The notes: generated by a model from the sequence alone, not told the origin. Shown: positions 25,386 to 35,692, counted from the stretch's first letter. The stretch is 64,000 nt of DNA from Haloarcula japonica DSM 6131 (GCF_000336635.1 NZ_AOLY01000008.1:1-64000); one strand, 5' to 3'. Numbers and translations: made by a program.

Positions 25386-27934
25386 GCCTGCCACCGTACA
25401 TCTACGCTGACCGTCGGGTACCAGAGGAGGAGACCGTCAGAGAGACGCTCGACCAGCGGACGATGACCGCTTTCGGGGACGTCGAACAGCTTGAACGCCT
25501 CCATCGGGTGTTCTACCCGGTGTTCAAGGTCGACTACGAGTACGAGACCGGCAAGGGGAAGCTGCTCGGGACGACGACGAAGTCCGAAACGGCGTTTCTC
25601 GACGGTCTCTGGGCGGACAACGACCGGGCAGTCTCGCAGTACGTCGACGACACCGACGCGGTGGTCCGCCGAGCGACCAGCGACTACGACCTCGGCCGTA
25701 GCGACCCGGCGCTTGGCCGCTCTGTCCTGCTGCAGTTTCAGGTTACTGACGACGACGCCCGAGCGTTACTGCCCCAGCGCGTCGCGGAGTACCGCGACCA
25801 GCGACAGGACGCCGCCTCCGGCACAGCAAACGTGTTCCTGCGGAAACTACGCGAATCCTACGGGCTCCCCGGAGATTTCGACCCCGACGGATTCGACGGC
25901 GTGACCGGTGTTGACCGCCTGTATCTCCCCTTCTGGCTCGCCGAGTACCACTCGCCCGACAGCACGGACGTCAAGCTTGTCACCTTCCGGGACCCCGATG
26001 CCCCGACCGAGGAGCTACAGCGCCACGGCTGGCTCGCGGAGTTTTTGAGCGCCGAACCCCGCCGGCTGGCCGAGTACGGCTACGAGGTCAACCCCGACCG
26101 GCTCGAACGGAACATTCGGGAGCGAATCGACCAGCCCGATGAATCAAGTTCGGCCGGGACGAGCGGCAATACCGACTCGGACAGTACCGACGGCGTGCCC
26201 TCGATAAACCGCGAACGCCCCTCGGACGACGGGACGGTGGTCCAGCCCGACGGCGTCGATATGCAGGCCGATGGGCTGGTCGACCCGAATCCGTCCCGGA
26301 GTTTCGCCGATGTGGGCGGGATGTCAGAGCTACTGGAGACGCTCAACCACAAGGTCGTCCGACCGCTGCAGGACCCGAGCGCCTTCGAAGAGTACGGCAT
26401 CGGCGTCGTCAACGGCGTTCTGTTGCACGGCCCGCCCGGCTGTGGGAAGACCCATCTCGCTGGCGCGCTTGCGGGCGAGGTCGACCATGCCTTCATCGAG
26501 GTTACGCCGGCCGATGTTACGAGCAAGTATATGGGCGAACCCGCACAGAAGGTCGAGGAACTGTTCCAGATCGCCCGCGCGAACGCCCCGTGTATCCTCT
26601 TTATCGACGAGATCGACGGCATCGCTGGCGCGCGTGACGGCGACAGCAACATGAACAGCAGCGAGCAGCAACTGGTGAACCAGCTGCTCACCGAACTCGA
26701 AGGAATCGCAGACGAGGATGTGGTGGTGCTGGGCGCGACGAACCTCGTCGAGGACGTGGACGACGCCATCCGACGCTCGGGTCGGTTCGACGAGCGGGTG
26801 GAGGTCCCGCCGCCGGACCCGCAAGCGCGCAAGCAGATTCTGGAGATTCACCTGGCCGGCCGACCGACGGCTGCCGATATCGACCTCGACCCAGTCGTTG
26901 AGGAGACGGCCGGCTTCGCGGCCAGCGACATCGAGCTCATCGCCGAGGACGCAGCCCGAAAGGCGTTGCGGGCCGACGCCCCAATCGGGACAGCCCACCT
27001 GAGACAGGCCGCCAGGGAGACTGACACCAGCATCCCGGACTGGGTCGACCCCGAGATGGTCGCCGAGAACGGCGTCGTCCAGCCCGACGGCGTCGACCTG
27101 CAGGCCAGTTCGCTGGTCGAGACCGACATCGGACGCGACTTCGGCGATGTGGGCGGGATGGGCGAACTGAAGGACCGGCTCGAAGACACGGTCCTCGACC
27201 CGCTTCAGAACGCCGACGCCTACGCCGAGTACGGCATCGACGTCCTCTCCGGGCTGTTGCTGTACGGCCCGCCAGGCTGTGGGAAGACCCACCTTGCCGG
27301 CGCGCTCGCGGGCGAACTCGGACACAGCTTCGTCGAAATCAGCCCCGCCGACGTGACGAGCAAGTGGATGGGCGAGCCGGCCCGAAACGTCGCCGAGGTG
27401 TTCGAGGTGGCCCGCGCGAACGCTCCCTGCGTGCTGTTCATCGACGAAATCGACGGCATCGCTGGCTCGCGGCGCGGCTCGATGAACACGAGCGAGCAAC
27501 AGCTGGTCAATCAGCTGCTAACCGAACTCGAAGGTGCGGCGGCCGAGGATATCGTCGTGGTCGCCGCGACAAACTTCGTTGAGGATATCGACGCGGCGTT
27601 GCGGCGCTCGGGCCGGTTCGACGAGCGGGTGGAGGTCCCGCCGCCGGACGCCGAGGCTCGGAAGCAGATTCTAGAGATCCACCTGCAGGACCGGCCTGTC
27701 GCCGACGACATCGACTGGGACGCCATCGTTGAGCCGACAGCTGGCTACGCCGCCAGCGACCTCGAACTCGTCGCCGAGGACGCGGCGCGCCACGCTCTGC
27801 GAGACGGCTCGGAGATAACGCAGACACACCTCGAAACCGCCGTCCGGGAGACGCATTCGAGCATCGCCGACTGGGACGACCGCGACCGCTATCAGGGGGC
27901 TGAGGGCACCGCGGACCTGGGGCTCGGGTCCTGA
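25382..27934 (+). CDS. Double-AAA ATPase with a novel N-terminal domain (Cdc48-related modules)
   Basis: 850 residues. The N-terminal 250 residues have no Cdc48 N-domain; they contain FYPVFKVDYEYETGKGKLLG and LYLPFWLAEYH and are unfamiliar to me. An acidic Ser/Thr linker (about 255-285) follows. Two AAA modules come next: Walker A GPPGCGKTHLAGALAGE at about 350 and 629, Walker B LFIDEIDG in both, sensor ATN, Arg finger RRSGRFDERVE in both, and aromatic pore loops SKYMGE and SKWMGE. Each module begins with VVQPDGVDxQA (about 285 and 564) and ends with RETxxSIxDW, so the whole unit was duplicated. It is probably an unfoldase or remodeller. Translation is coupled to PPS by an ATGA overlap. Confidence 0.9.
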   Translation: MSLPPYIYADRRVPEEETVRETLDQRTMTAFGDVEQLERLHRVFYPVFKVDYEYETGKGKLLGTTTKSETAFLDGLWADNDRAVSQYVDDTDAVVRRATSDYDLGRSDPALGRSVLLQFQVTDDDARALLPQRVAEYRDQRQDAASGTANVFLRKLRESYGLPGDFDPDGFDGVTGVDRLYLPFWLAEYHSPDSTDVKLVTFRDPDAPTEELQRHGWLAEFLSAEPRRLAEYGYEVNPDRLERNIRERIDQPDESSSAGTSGNTDSDSTDGVPSINRERPSDDGTVVQPDGVDMQADGLVDPNPSRSFADVGGMSELLETLNHKVVRPLQDPSAFEEYGIGVVNGVLLHGPPGCGKTHLAGALAGEVDHAFIEVTPADVTSKYMGEPAQKVEELFQIARANAPCILFIDEIDGIAGARDGDSNMNSSEQQLVNQLLTELEGIADEDVVVLGATNLVEDVDDAIRRSGRFDERVEVPPPDPQARKQILEIHLAGRPTAADIDLDPVVEETAGFAASDIELIAEDAARKALRADAPIGTAHLRQAARETDTSIPDWVDPEMVAENGVVQPDGVDLQASSLVETDIGRDFGDVGGMGELKDRLEDTVLDPLQNADAYAEYGIDVLSGLLLYGPPGCGKTHLAGALAGELGHSFVEISPADVTSKWMGEPARNVAEVFEVARANAPCVLFIDEIDGIAGSRRGSMNTSEQQLVNQLLTELEGAAAEDIVVVAATNFVEDIDAALRRSGRFDERVEVPPPDAEARKQILEIHLQDRPVADDIDWDAIVEPTAGYAASDLELVAEDAARHALRDGSEITQTHLETAVRETHSSIADWDDRDRYQGAEGTADLGLGS

Positions 27935-27941
27935 GGCTGAG

Positions 27942-29588
27942 TCACTCTAGCGCCTCGTCGAGCGCCGCAGCAACCCGCTCGGTGAAGGCCGGTGACTCGA
28001 CGAGCGTGCTCGCGGCCTCGATGTCTTCATGGACCGGGCGGTCCGCCGTCAGCTTCGGGACCACTGCACGGACGGCGTCGTAGGCCTCGGCCGACCCGAC
28101 ACCCAGTTCGAGGTCGTCGTCGACGAAGTCGGCGGCCTGCGCCCCACAGCACAGCTCGACGCCGAGAATCGCGGCGGCGTTTCGCGCTGCCTTTCGGGCC
28201 AGATAGGCCGACTGCGCGCTCATGCTGACGTGGTCCTCCTGATTCCCGCTGACGGGGGTGTTGTCCATCGAGGGCCGACCGAAGGACCGACATTCGTTCA
28301 ACAGCGCCGCAGCGGTGTACTGGGCGATCATGTAGCCAGAGCGGACGCCGCTGCGCTCGGTGAGAAACGGCGGCAGGTGTGGCTCCTGTAGATTCGGATT
28401 GAGCATCCTGTCGGTCCGGCGCTCCGAGATGGCCGCGAGTTCGGTGAGCGCGTTCGTCAGATAGTCAAGGCGCATGGCGAGTACCGCGCCGTGGAAGTTC
28501 CCGCCGGACAGCACGCCCGCGCTGTCGGAGCCGGAGGCCCGGTCGTCGACGCTCACAGCGCTTGCCTCGCTCGCTTCACGTCGGTCGCTCCTGCTCGCTC
28601 GGCCCGAGGATTCACTGCGCTCGTCTTCGCTGGGGAACACCAGCGGATTGTCCGTCGCGCTGTTAAGCTCGACCTCGACAGCCTCCCGGAGGTGGCCGAC
28701 GGCGTCACGGACCGCGCCGTGGACCTGCGGCAGACAGCGCATCGCATAGGCGTCCTGCACGCGGTCGCAGTTTCGGTGGGACTCGACCACGTCGGAGTCG
28801 GCCGTCAGTCGCCGGACGTTTCGCGCGCTCGCGGCTTGGCCGGCGTGGGGCCGGACGGCGGTGATGGCTTCATGAGAGGGTACCGTCGAGGAGAGGGTCA
28901 CCTCCGTCGTGAGCGCACCGGCGATGTCGGCGGCAGCGACCAGTTGTTCGGCGTCGTTGAGGAGTAGCGCGGCGACGCCGACGGTCAGTTGCGTCCCGTT
29001 AATGAGCGCCAACCCTTCCTTGGCACGGAGCGTCACCGGTTCGAGGTCGGCTGCGTCGAGCGCCTCGTCGCCAGGGAGTCGGTCCCCCTCGACCTCGGCG
29101 TCCCCCTCGCCGATGAGCACCAGCGACATATGGGCGAGCGGGGCGAGGTCGCCGCTCGCGCCGAGGCTACCACGCGACGGGACGACCGGGTGGACACCCG
29201 CGTCGAGCATCGCCACTAGCAAATCGACGACGGATTCGCGGATGCCCGAATACCCCTTCGCCAGCGTGTTCGCCCGCGTGACCATCATCGCCCGGACTTC
29301 CTCGGTAGTCAATTCCCGGCCGACTGCGGCGGCGTGGCTCCGCAGAAGGTTCCGCTGGAGGTTATCGAGATCCTCGCGTGGGATGCGCTCGTCGACGAGG
29401 TCGCCGAAGCCAGTGGTGACGCCGTACACCGCCTCGTCGCTGTCCAGTACGCTTTCGACGCGCTCGCGGGACTCGCGGATTCGCTCGCGGGCGGTCTCGG
29501 CAACGGTGACGGTCGCGCCGTTTCGGGCGACGGCGACCACGTCGGCGGGCGTGAGCGACTCGCCGTCGAGGACAACGTCGGCGGTCAT
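27942..29588 (-). CDS. hutH: Histidine ammonia-lyase
   Basis: 548 residues. It removes ammonia from L-histidine to give urocanate, the first step of histidine degradation. The Ala-Ser-Gly that cyclises into the MIO cofactor is in GSLGASGDLAPLAHM (about residue 143), and FGRPSMDNTPVSGNQEDHVSMS is the conserved C-terminal active-site segment. It is longer than the usual ~510 residues because of a hydrophilic insert of about 38 residues at 28515-28628. It is the last gene of the hut operon and its ATG overlaps the hutI stop by four bases. The enzyme is a cytosolic homotetramer in other organisms. Confidence 0.97.
   Translation of the reverse strand: MTADVVLDGESLTPADVVAVARNGATVTVAETARERIRESRERVESVLDSDEAVYGVTTGFGDLVDERIPREDLDNLQRNLLRSHAAAVGRELTTEEVRAMMVTRANTLAKGYSGIRESVVDLLVAMLDAGVHPVVPSRGSLGASGDLAPLAHMSLVLIGEGDAEVEGDRLPGDEALDAADLEPVTLRAKEGLALINGTQLTVGVAALLLNDAEQLVAAADIAGALTTEVTLSSTVPSHEAITAVRPHAGQAASARNVRRLTADSDVVESHRNCDRVQDAYAMRCLPQVHGAVRDAVGHLREAVEVELNSATDNPLVFPSEDERSESSGRASRSDRREASEASAVSVDDRASGSDSAGVLSGGNFHGAVLAMRLDYLTNALTELAAISERRTDRMLNPNLQEPHLPPFLTERSGVRSGYMIAQYTAAALLNECRSFGRPSMDNTPVSGNQEDHVSMSAQSAYLARKAARNAAAILGVELCCGAQAADFVDDDLELGVGSAEAYDAVRAVVPKLTADRPVHEDIEAASTLVESPAFTERVAAALDEALE
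28515..28628 (-). other. Low-complexity in-frame insertion inside hutH
   Basis: Between PLVFPS and VLSGGNFHG, which are adjacent or nearly so in ordinary HutH, this gene carries about 38 extra residues rich in Ser, Arg, Glu and Ala (ESSGRASRSDRREASEAS). On the plus strand the DNA is a run of CGCTCG-like words. It keeps the frame and sits in a surface loop position. Confidence 0.7.
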
Positions 29589-30847
29589 GGTTGTATCTCC
29601 CGGTGGTATGACTCATGTGTTGGGGTGCTGACGACCGAGCCGTCTTTCAGGACGGTGTCGACGACGTTGGTCCCGTACTGGTACGGAATGTGGACGTGAC
29701 TCGGCGCGGCAAGGACGACGGCGTCACCGGGCGCACCCTCGCGGAGCGTCCCCAGTCCATCGGTCCTGTCCAGTGCGAGCGCGGCGTGTTTCGTTCCGGC
29801 GACCAGCGCTTCGGCCGGCGTCAGTCCCATCTCGACGCAGGCCAGCGACAGCGCAAAGCCCATGCTGTGGCTGTGGCAGTTCGGATTGAAATCCGTCGCC
29901 ACCGCGACGGGCGCACCACGGTCGCGGAATGCCGCTGCGTCCGCGTACGTTGCGCCGAGACCGAACGCCGTTCCGGGGAGCAACACCGGCGTCACGTCGG
30001 CTTCGACAAGCGCGTCAATGTCTTCGCTGGTCGCGTGCAGGAGGTGGTCGGCACTGGCCGCACCCACGTCCGCCGCCAACTGGGTCCCGCCGATGTGGGC
30101 CAGTTCTTCGGCATGGACCTTCGGCGTCAGCCCGGCGGCAATGCCTGCTTCGAGGACCCGTCGGGACTGCGCGACCGAGAAGACACCTTCCTCACAGAAC
30201 ACGTCGCAGAACTCGGCAATGCCCTGTGACTCGACCGCTGGAATCTGTTCGTCGACGACCGACGCGGTGTAGTCGTCGGTGTCCCATCCCTCGGGGACCG
30301 CGTGTGCGCCCATGAACGTCGGGACCACGTCGACGGGATGGATGTCATCGGCGCTGTCGATAACCCGGAGCATCCGTAGCTCTGTCTCCGTGTCGAGCCC
30401 ATAGCCGGACTTCACCTCGACTGTCGTCGTCCCGTGGGCGAGCATGGTGTCGAGATGGGCCAGCAGGTTCGACAGCAGCGTTTCCTCGTCGGCATCCCTG
30501 ACCGCCCGGACTGTTCGGAGGATGCCGCCGCCTTCAGCGAGGATGTCCTGATAGGACTTCCCGCGCAGTTTGGCGGCGAACTCATCAGCGCGGTCGCCGG
30601 CGAACAACGCATGGGTGTGCGGGTCGACGAAGCCCGGCACGACGGCCTGACCGCTTGCATCGACAGTGTGGCTGGCGTTCTCTGGCGGATACTCAGCGGT
30701 CACCTCCGCCGTCGGACCGACAGCCGCGACCGTGCCGTCAACGATGGCGACCGCGCCGTCCTCGTAGGTCTCCAGCCCGCTGCCATCCGCTGTTGGGCCC
30801 GCAACGAGTTCGTCCGCGCCGTAGACCACGGCGTCGAGGGCTGTCAT
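29585..30847 (-). CDS. hutI: Imidazolonepropionase
   Basis: 420 residues of the amidohydrolase superfamily. [18 protein letters not shown] carries the metal-binding H-x-[16 protein letters not shown] and [16 protein letters not shown] carry further ligands, and [15 protein letters not shown] holds the catalytic Asp. It opens 4-imidazolone-5-propionate to N-formimidoyl-L-glutamate, the third step of the pathway. ATGA overlaps on both sides (30844-30847 with hutG, 29585-29588 with hutH) show tight translational coupling. Confidence 0.96.
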   Translation of the reverse strand: MTALDAVVYGADELVAGPTADGSGLETYEDGAVAIVDGTVAAVGPTAEVTAEYPPENASHTVDASGQAVVPGFVDPHTHALFAGDRADEFAAKLRGKSYQDILAEGGGILRTVRAVRDADEETLLSNLLAHLDTMLAHGTTTVEVKSGYGLDTETELRMLRVIDSADDIHPVDVVPTFMGAHAVPEGWDTDDYTASVVDEQIPAVESQGIAEFCDVFCEEGVFSVAQSRRVLEAGIAAGLTPKVHAEELAHIGGTQLAADVGAASADHLLHATSEDIDALVEADVTPVLLPGTAFGLGATYADAAAFRDRGAPVAVATDFNPNCHSHSMGFALSLACVEMGLTPAEALVAGTKHAALALDRTDGLGTLREGAPGDAVVLAAPSHVHIPYQYGTNVVDTVLKDGSVVSTPTHESYHREIQP

Positions 30848-31767
30848 CGGTCACCTCCCAGGCCGCTGAGGAAGTGCGCGATGGCGCGGGCCCCGGCGCG
30901 GGCGGTCCGGTTCCCGGTGTCCAGCGGCGGCGCGCATTCGACCACCTCGAACCCGGCGATACGGTCGTCGGACGCCACGCGACCCAGCATTCGGAACAGT
31001 TCTCGCGTCGAGAGGCCGCCCGGTGTTGGCGCGCTCACGCCCGGTGCGGCTGTGGCGTCGAGCACGTCAAGGTCCAGACTGGCATAGACAGCGTCTACGT
31101 CGCCGAGGGCGGCGAGCGCGTCGTCCACCGCACCAAGGGGATCACTGGTCACCGACTCCGGAGACAGGACTGTCCCACCCTGCTCGGCGAGGTAGTCGTG
31201 ATACGCTGTCGAGGTTTCGAAGTGGCGCGCGCCGACGACGGCCAGCGTGTCGAGGCCCGCATCGTGGAGTTGACGGTACGGCGTCCCGCTCGTCGGTTCG
31301 TCTTGCACGGCGCGGCAATCGAGATGGGCGTCAAAGCTGACCACGCCGACAGTGTCGTCAGACACTAGCGGCGCGGCGTTCGGGAACGTCAGTGAGTTGT
31401 CGCCACCGAGAAACACCGGTACCGCGCTCGTTGCATGAACACGGGTCGTTACCGAACGGACGGCGCTCTGGACCCGTTCGACACCGCCGGCCGGAATCTC
31501 GATGTCGCCGAGGTCGGCGACTGTGTGGATCGGTCCACGCTCGATGTGATGGGTCTTCGTTCCGCTGAGTTCGCGTCGGAGGGCCGCCGGGCCGGCACGC
31601 GCGCCCGGCCGTCCGATGACGGCCCCGTCGTACGGCTCGCCCACCAACACAGCGTCGTACTTGCCAGCGGTCGCGAGCGTGGCCGTCTCGACAACGTCAC
31701 CGAACTGCTCGTCGTTTGGGTCGCCGGATGTGCCGGTCCACGGCGACGGTACTGTCAGGTCGGTCAT
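30844..31767 (-). CDS. hutG: Formimidoylglutamase (arginase/agmatinase family)
   Basis: 307 residues. Manganese-site motifs are [11 protein letters not shown] (about residue 123; His of the arginase GGDHS is Asn), SFDAHLDCR (about 146) and SLDLDVLD (about 232). It hydrolyses N-formimidoyl-L-glutamate to glutamate and formamide, the direct last step of the pathway, so no formiminotransferase is needed. Its identity rests on the arginase fold plus position between hutU and hutI. It overlaps hutU at 31764-31767 and hutI at 30844-30847 by four bases each. Confidence 0.93.
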   Translation of the reverse strand: MTDLTVPSPWTGTSGDPNDEQFGDVVETATLATAGKYDAVLVGEPYDGAVIGRPGARAGPAALRRELSGTKTHHIERGPIHTVADLGDIEIPAGGVERVQSAVRSVTTRVHATSAVPVFLGGDNSLTFPNAAPLVSDDTVGVVSFDAHLDCRAVQDEPTSGTPYRQLHDAGLDTLAVVGARHFETSTAYHDYLAEQGGTVLSPESVTSDPLGAVDDALAALGDVDAVYASLDLDVLDATAAPGVSAPTPGGLSTRELFRMLGRVASDDRIAGFEVVECAPPLDTGNRTARAGARAIAHFLSGLGGDR

Positions 31768-33512
31768 CGCTCACGGTTGCGGTCGCGCATCGGGACCGCG
31801 ACGTCGTTCTCGTCGGCGATGTCCTGTGCGATTTCGTAGCCGGCGTCGACGTGGCGAATGACGCCCATCCCGGGGTCAGTCGTGAACACGCGGCGGGCCT
31901 TCTCGGCTGCGAGATCAGACCCGTCGAGGACGACGTGGTTGTTCGTATGGAGTGAGTTGCCGATGCCGACGCCGCCGCCGTCGTGGACGCTGACGATGTC
32001 CGCGCCGGCGGCACAGTTCAGCAAGGCGTTCAGGATCGGCCAGTCGGCGACGGCGTCAGTTCCGTCTTTCATCGCCTCAGTTTCGCGGTTGGGCGAGGCC
32101 ACGCTCCCGGCGTCCAGATGGTCCCGCGTGACGATGACCGGCGCGGAAATCTCTCCGTCGGCGACGAGTTCGTTGATACGGAGCGCGAGGCGGGCGCGCT
32201 CGGTCAGCCCGTCCTCGGTCGCGTACCCCAGCCAGCACACTCGCGAGGGAAGCCCCTGGAAGGATACCTGCTCTTGGGCGAGGTCGATCCAGCGATGGAG
32301 GTCGTCTTTCTCCGGGAACAGTTCCTTGACTGCGTCGTCGGTTCGATGGATGTCCGCGGGATCGCCCGAGAGCGCGGCCCAGCGGAACGGCCCCTTGCCT
32401 TCACAGAACAGCGGGCGGATATAGGCGGGAACGAACCCTGGGAAATCGAACGCGCTGTCGAGGTCACGCTGGTCCTCGACCTGCCCGCGGATGTTGTTGC
32501 CGTACTCGAAGGCGATAGCACCCCTGTCCTGCAGTTTCAGAATACCCTCGACGTGTCTCGCCATCGTATCGAGGCTCTCCGCAACGTACGTTTCGGGGTC
32601 GCGCTCGCGGAGTCGGTCGGCTTCCGCAACGGTGTAGCCAGCGGGGTAATATCCTTCCAGTTCGTCGTGTGCGCTCGTCTGATCGGTCACTACATCGGGG
32701 ACGAACCCTATCTCCAGCATCTCCGCAAGCATATCCGCGGCGTTCATGTGGACGCCGATGCTGTAAGGCTCACCGTTCGCCGCGGCCTCCTGTGCGCGCT
32801 CGATAGCCGTCGAGAGGTCGTCGGTCTTCTCCTGACAGTACCCCGTCTCGATGCGCCGGTCGATACGATCTTCGTCGACTTCGGCCGCGATGCAGACGCC
32901 GTGGTTCATCGTCACTGCAAGCGGTTGCGCGCCGCCCATTCCGCCGAGGCCACCGGTGACGACAATCTTCCCGCGGAGGCCGTCGTTGTCCGGGTAGTGT
33001 TTCCGGGCGAGCGCGGCCAGCGTCTCGTAGGTCCCCTGAATGATGCCCTGCGTGCCGATGTAGGCCCACGAACCGGCGGTCATCTGGCCGTACATGATCT
33101 GTCCCTTCGCTTCGAGTTCGTGGAAATGCTCCCAGTTGTCCCACTTGCCGACGAGGTTCGAATTGGCGATGAGGACGCGCGGGGCCTTCTCATGGGTCTC
33201 GAACCGGCCGACCGGCTTGCCGCTCTGGACGAGGAGGGTTTCGGTGTCGCCGAGTTCACGGAGTTCGTCGACGATGGTGTCGTAAGCGTCCCACGACCGG
33301 GCTGCACGCCCAGTCCCGCCGTACACGACCAACTCTTCCGGCTTCTCGGCGACTTCGGGGTCGAGGTTGTTGTTCAGCATTCGCAGCGCGGCCTCCTGTC
33401 GCCAGCCTTCACACTCGATATCGGTGCCGGTGGGCGCACCCTGGTACTCGCGCCACTGTTCTGAGGGAGTCCCGACGTCGTGGTCGGTGTCTGGGGTAGA
33501 CTGCTGTGCCAT
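31764..33512 (-). CDS. hutU: Urocanate hydratase
   Basis: 582 residues, full length. The NAD-binding Gly-rich segment [18 protein letters not shown] (about residue 188) and the conserved Cys in [10 protein letters not shown] (about 430) are present, plus [16 protein letters not shown] near the start. It adds water across urocanate with tightly bound NAD, giving imidazolonepropionate. It is the first gene of the hutUGIH operon. The 81-nt region upstream is shared with the divergent Bat-type regulator gene, the obvious candidate controller. Confidence 0.97.
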   Translation of the reverse strand: MAQQSTPDTDHDVGTPSEQWREYQGAPTGTDIECEGWRQEAALRMLNNNLDPEVAEKPEELVVYGGTGRAARSWDAYDTIVDELRELGDTETLLVQSGKPVGRFETHEKAPRVLIANSNLVGKWDNWEHFHELEAKGQIMYGQMTAGSWAYIGTQGIIQGTYETLAALARKHYPDNDGLRGKIVVTGGLGGMGGAQPLAVTMNHGVCIAAEVDEDRIDRRIETGYCQEKTDDLSTAIERAQEAAANGEPYSIGVHMNAADMLAEMLEIGFVPDVVTDQTSAHDELEGYYPAGYTVAEADRLRERDPETYVAESLDTMARHVEGILKLQDRGAIAFEYGNNIRGQVEDQRDLDSAFDFPGFVPAYIRPLFCEGKGPFRWAALSGDPADIHRTDDAVKELFPEKDDLHRWIDLAQEQVSFQGLPSRVCWLGYATEDGLTERARLALRINELVADGEISAPVIVTRDHLDAGSVASPNRETEAMKDGTDAVADWPILNALLNCAAGADIVSVHDGGGVGIGNSLHTNNHVVLDGSDLAAEKARRVFTTDPGMGVIRHVDAGYEIAQDIADENDVAVPMRDRNRER

Positions 33513-33593
33513 ACCACACCATTAGTAGAGAACCGTGTTAGCAGGTTATCACCGTTCGGAACTGTTTTTATATACCTATGTGAACTGGTGACT
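33513..33593. promoter_or_regulatory. Divergent control region between hutU and the Bat-type regulator
   Basis: 81 nt hold both promoters. For the regulator a strong GTTTTTATATACC (about 33563-33575) lies some 25 nt before ATG 33594, so its mRNA should be leaderless. The hutU side has only weak AT-rich words (for example GATAACC at about 33546-33552 on the minus strand), which would fit an activator-dependent promoter. Confidence 0.6.
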
Positions 33594-34238
33594 ATGTACG
33601 AGGTGATGTTCCGTGTCTACGGTGACGGGGCCTACGAGACGGCAACCGACGGCACCGGCACGCGCATCGAGCTGTGGTGTAACGACCACAGCGACCTGCT
33701 CCACGTTAGCGGCGGAGAGGTCGGGAACGTCATCGAGCAGGTCCGCAACACCGTTGGTATCGGGGAGCGTCTGGAAAACGGCGACGAGCAGGTACTGGTG
33801 ACTGAGGAGTGTCTGAAAGCACAGCTCGACAACAACGTCGAGCGCTTTCTGGCGAACGAAGGCTGTCTGCTCGTCCCGCCGCTGAAATACGCCAGTGGCG
33901 GCAAGCTCGTCCGGGCACTCGGCCTCAGCCCCGACGCACTGGCGAGGGTGTACCAGTCCCTGGCAGGACAGTTCGACGTTACCGTTGAATCGAAACGTGA
34001 AATCAGCTCTGTGACCCCGGATGCACCGCTTTTGACCGTCGATGCTATGCTCCCGGACCTGTCGCCGCGGCAGCGTGAGGTGTTCCTGATGGCCTACGAG
34101 CAGGGATACTACGAACTGCCCCGCGAGACGACGACGGCAGCTGTTGCGGAGCAGGTAGGCGTAGAGCGCCGAACCGCGGAGGATCATCTGCGGCGGGCGG
34201 AGAAGAAACTGGCCGAAGCGCTGGTCGAATTCCTATAG
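33594..34238 (+). CDS. Bat-type HTH_10 transcriptional regulator, probable hut activator
   Basis: 214 residues. The N-terminal 140 residues form a haloarchaeal sensor-like domain (MYEVMFRVYGDGAYETAT, RIELWCNDHSDLLHVSG) and the C-terminus is an HTH_10 domain LSPRQREVFLMAYEQGYYELPR...VAEQVGVERRTAEDHLRRAEKKL as in Bat. ATG 33594 is chosen because of the TATA element 25 nt upstream; an in-frame extension to 33480 would run through that promoter. It is divergent from the hut operon, so regulation of histidine use is likely but inferred. It overlaps the convergent permease gene by six bases at CTATAG. Confidence 0.85.
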   Translation: MYEVMFRVYGDGAYETATDGTGTRIELWCNDHSDLLHVSGGEVGNVIEQVRNTVGIGERLENGDEQVLVTEECLKAQLDNNVERFLANEGCLLVPPLKYASGGKLVRALGLSPDALARVYQSLAGQFDVTVESKREISSVTPDAPLLTVDAMLPDLSPRQREVFLMAYEQGYYELPRETTTAAVAEQVGVERRTAEDHLRRAEKKLAEALVEFL

Positions 34239-35654
34239 GAGGCCCAGAGCAGCGAGAGCGTGGGTGATGCCGGCGACAAGCGGCACGAGGAGCACCGTTC
34301 GCATGATGAACAATGCCACAAGGTCCCGAAACCGGATGGGGACGTCACTGAACATGTCCATCATCATCGGGCCGACGCTGGAGAAGAAGATGAGCTGCGA
34401 GACGGCCAGCACGCCGACGAAGAACTTTGCCTTCACTGCCGTCTCAGTCACGAGCAGGACGGGGACGTACATCTCGGTGATACCGACAATGGTCGCCGGC
34501 GCGACCACCGCTGCGTTCGGGATCCCGAGCGCAGCGATGACCGGCGTCAGCGGACGACCGAGCATGTCGAAGAGTGGGGTGTGTGCCGAGAGTAGCGTTG
34601 CGGCGAGTCCGACAGCGAGGATGGTTCCCAGGATGAGACTAGTGAGCTTCAGGCCATCAACGAAGCCCCGCTTGGCCGCTTGCGCGAACGTCTCGCCTTC
34701 CTTGGCCTTCCCGACGGCCTCGCTGACCGCCAGTCGGACGTAATCCGCCGGCGTTCCGGAGAACGCGAGTTCCGGGTCGGGTTCAGCGATGTACTCCTCG
34801 GGAATTCTGGAAATAGGCGGCACCCGGACCAGAATAACACCACTGACGACGACACAGAAGAAGTACGCTCCGAAGATGAGTGGGAACTTCGGGAGCATCT
34901 CAAGCGTGGCGGCGACGACGCCGACGAAGCCGATAGACACCGTCGAAAAGCACGTCGCGATGGTAAACACGTCGCGCTTGTGGTAGCCACCGGCTTCGAA
35001 GACATTGCGGGTGACGTAGAGACCGACGCTGTAGGAACCGACCCACGATGCGAGACTGTCCAGTGCAGCCCGCCCTGGGACTCTGAACAGCGGGCGCATT
35101 ACCGGCCTCGCGAGCGTTCCGACGAACTCCAGCCCGCCGAGTTCGACGAATATCGTGATGAAGATGGCCCCGATGGGGATGATGACGCCAACGCTGTACA
35201 CCAGCGTTCCCCACATCAGTCCGCCGGTACTGGGTGTGTGGAGCCACTCGGGACCGAGCTTGAAGAACATCACCGGCGCGATGAGCACGCCGGCGACTCT
35301 CAGTGCCCAGAAGACTCCTGATGTCTCGAATGATGACAGGTCGTACCCCGCGACCTCGCCGTCACTGGCCATCGCGACCGTCGTCAGTATCCCGCCGGCG
35401 AGGATGATGCCCAGCGAGTAGACGCCGACGACGTCCGGGAACGCCCCGGTTATGTTGCTGACAACGATGTCAAACGGGACTGTAATCTCACCCTGATACG
35501 GGACCGGCAGAAGAAAAAATACCCCACCGATGAGAAACGCGATCAGGAACTTCAGCACCGGCCACGCTTCGTATTCGTGCAGGTCGATATCGTCGATGTC
35601 TCTTGCTGCTGGTTCAGTGTCGACCGTATACGTGTTGCCTGTTTCGGTAGACAT
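34233..35654 (-). CDS. YjiH/nucleoside-recognition (Gate) domain membrane protein
   Basis: 473 residues with about 11 membrane helices. Two Gate-like repeats can be seen: [37 protein letters not shown] and [21 protein letters not shown]...[15 protein letters not shown]. The family is YjiH-like and is presumed to move a small organic solute. Its position beside the hut regulator suggests histidine, urocanate or an imidazole compound as substrate; that is inference. ATG 35654 is chosen over an upstream in-frame TTG at 35660. The stop is shared with the regulator in a palindromic CTATAG, so both genes end Leu-stop. Confidence 0.85.
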   Translation of the reverse strand: MSTETGNTYTVDTEPAARDIDDIDLHEYEAWPVLKFLIAFLIGGVFFLLPVPYQGEITVPFDIVVSNITGAFPDVVGVYSLGIILAGGILTTVAMASDGEVAGYDLSSFETSGVFWALRVAGVLIAPVMFFKLGPEWLHTPSTGGLMWGTLVYSVGVIIPIGAIFITIFVELGGLEFVGTLARPVMRPLFRVPGRAALDSLASWVGSYSVGLYVTRNVFEAGGYHKRDVFTIATCFSTVSIGFVGVVAATLEMLPKFPLIFGAYFFCVVVSGVILVRVPPISRIPEEYIAEPDPELAFSGTPADYVRLAVSEAVGKAKEGETFAQAAKRGFVDGLKLTSLILGTILAVGLAATLLSAHTPLFDMLGRPLTPVIAALGIPNAAVVAPATIVGITEMYVPVLLVTETAVKAKFFVGVLAVSQLIFFSSVGPMMMDMFSDVPIRFRDLVALFIMRTVLLVPLVAGITHALAALGLL

Positions 35655-35692
35655 TACCAAACAATACTCTCATTTGATAGTTAGTCCTGAAA

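Noticed and set aside
31983-33464. 493-codon open frame on the plus strand opposite hutU
   Set aside because: It is a complement artefact of GC-rich codon bias; the minus strand is unmistakable urocanate hydratase.
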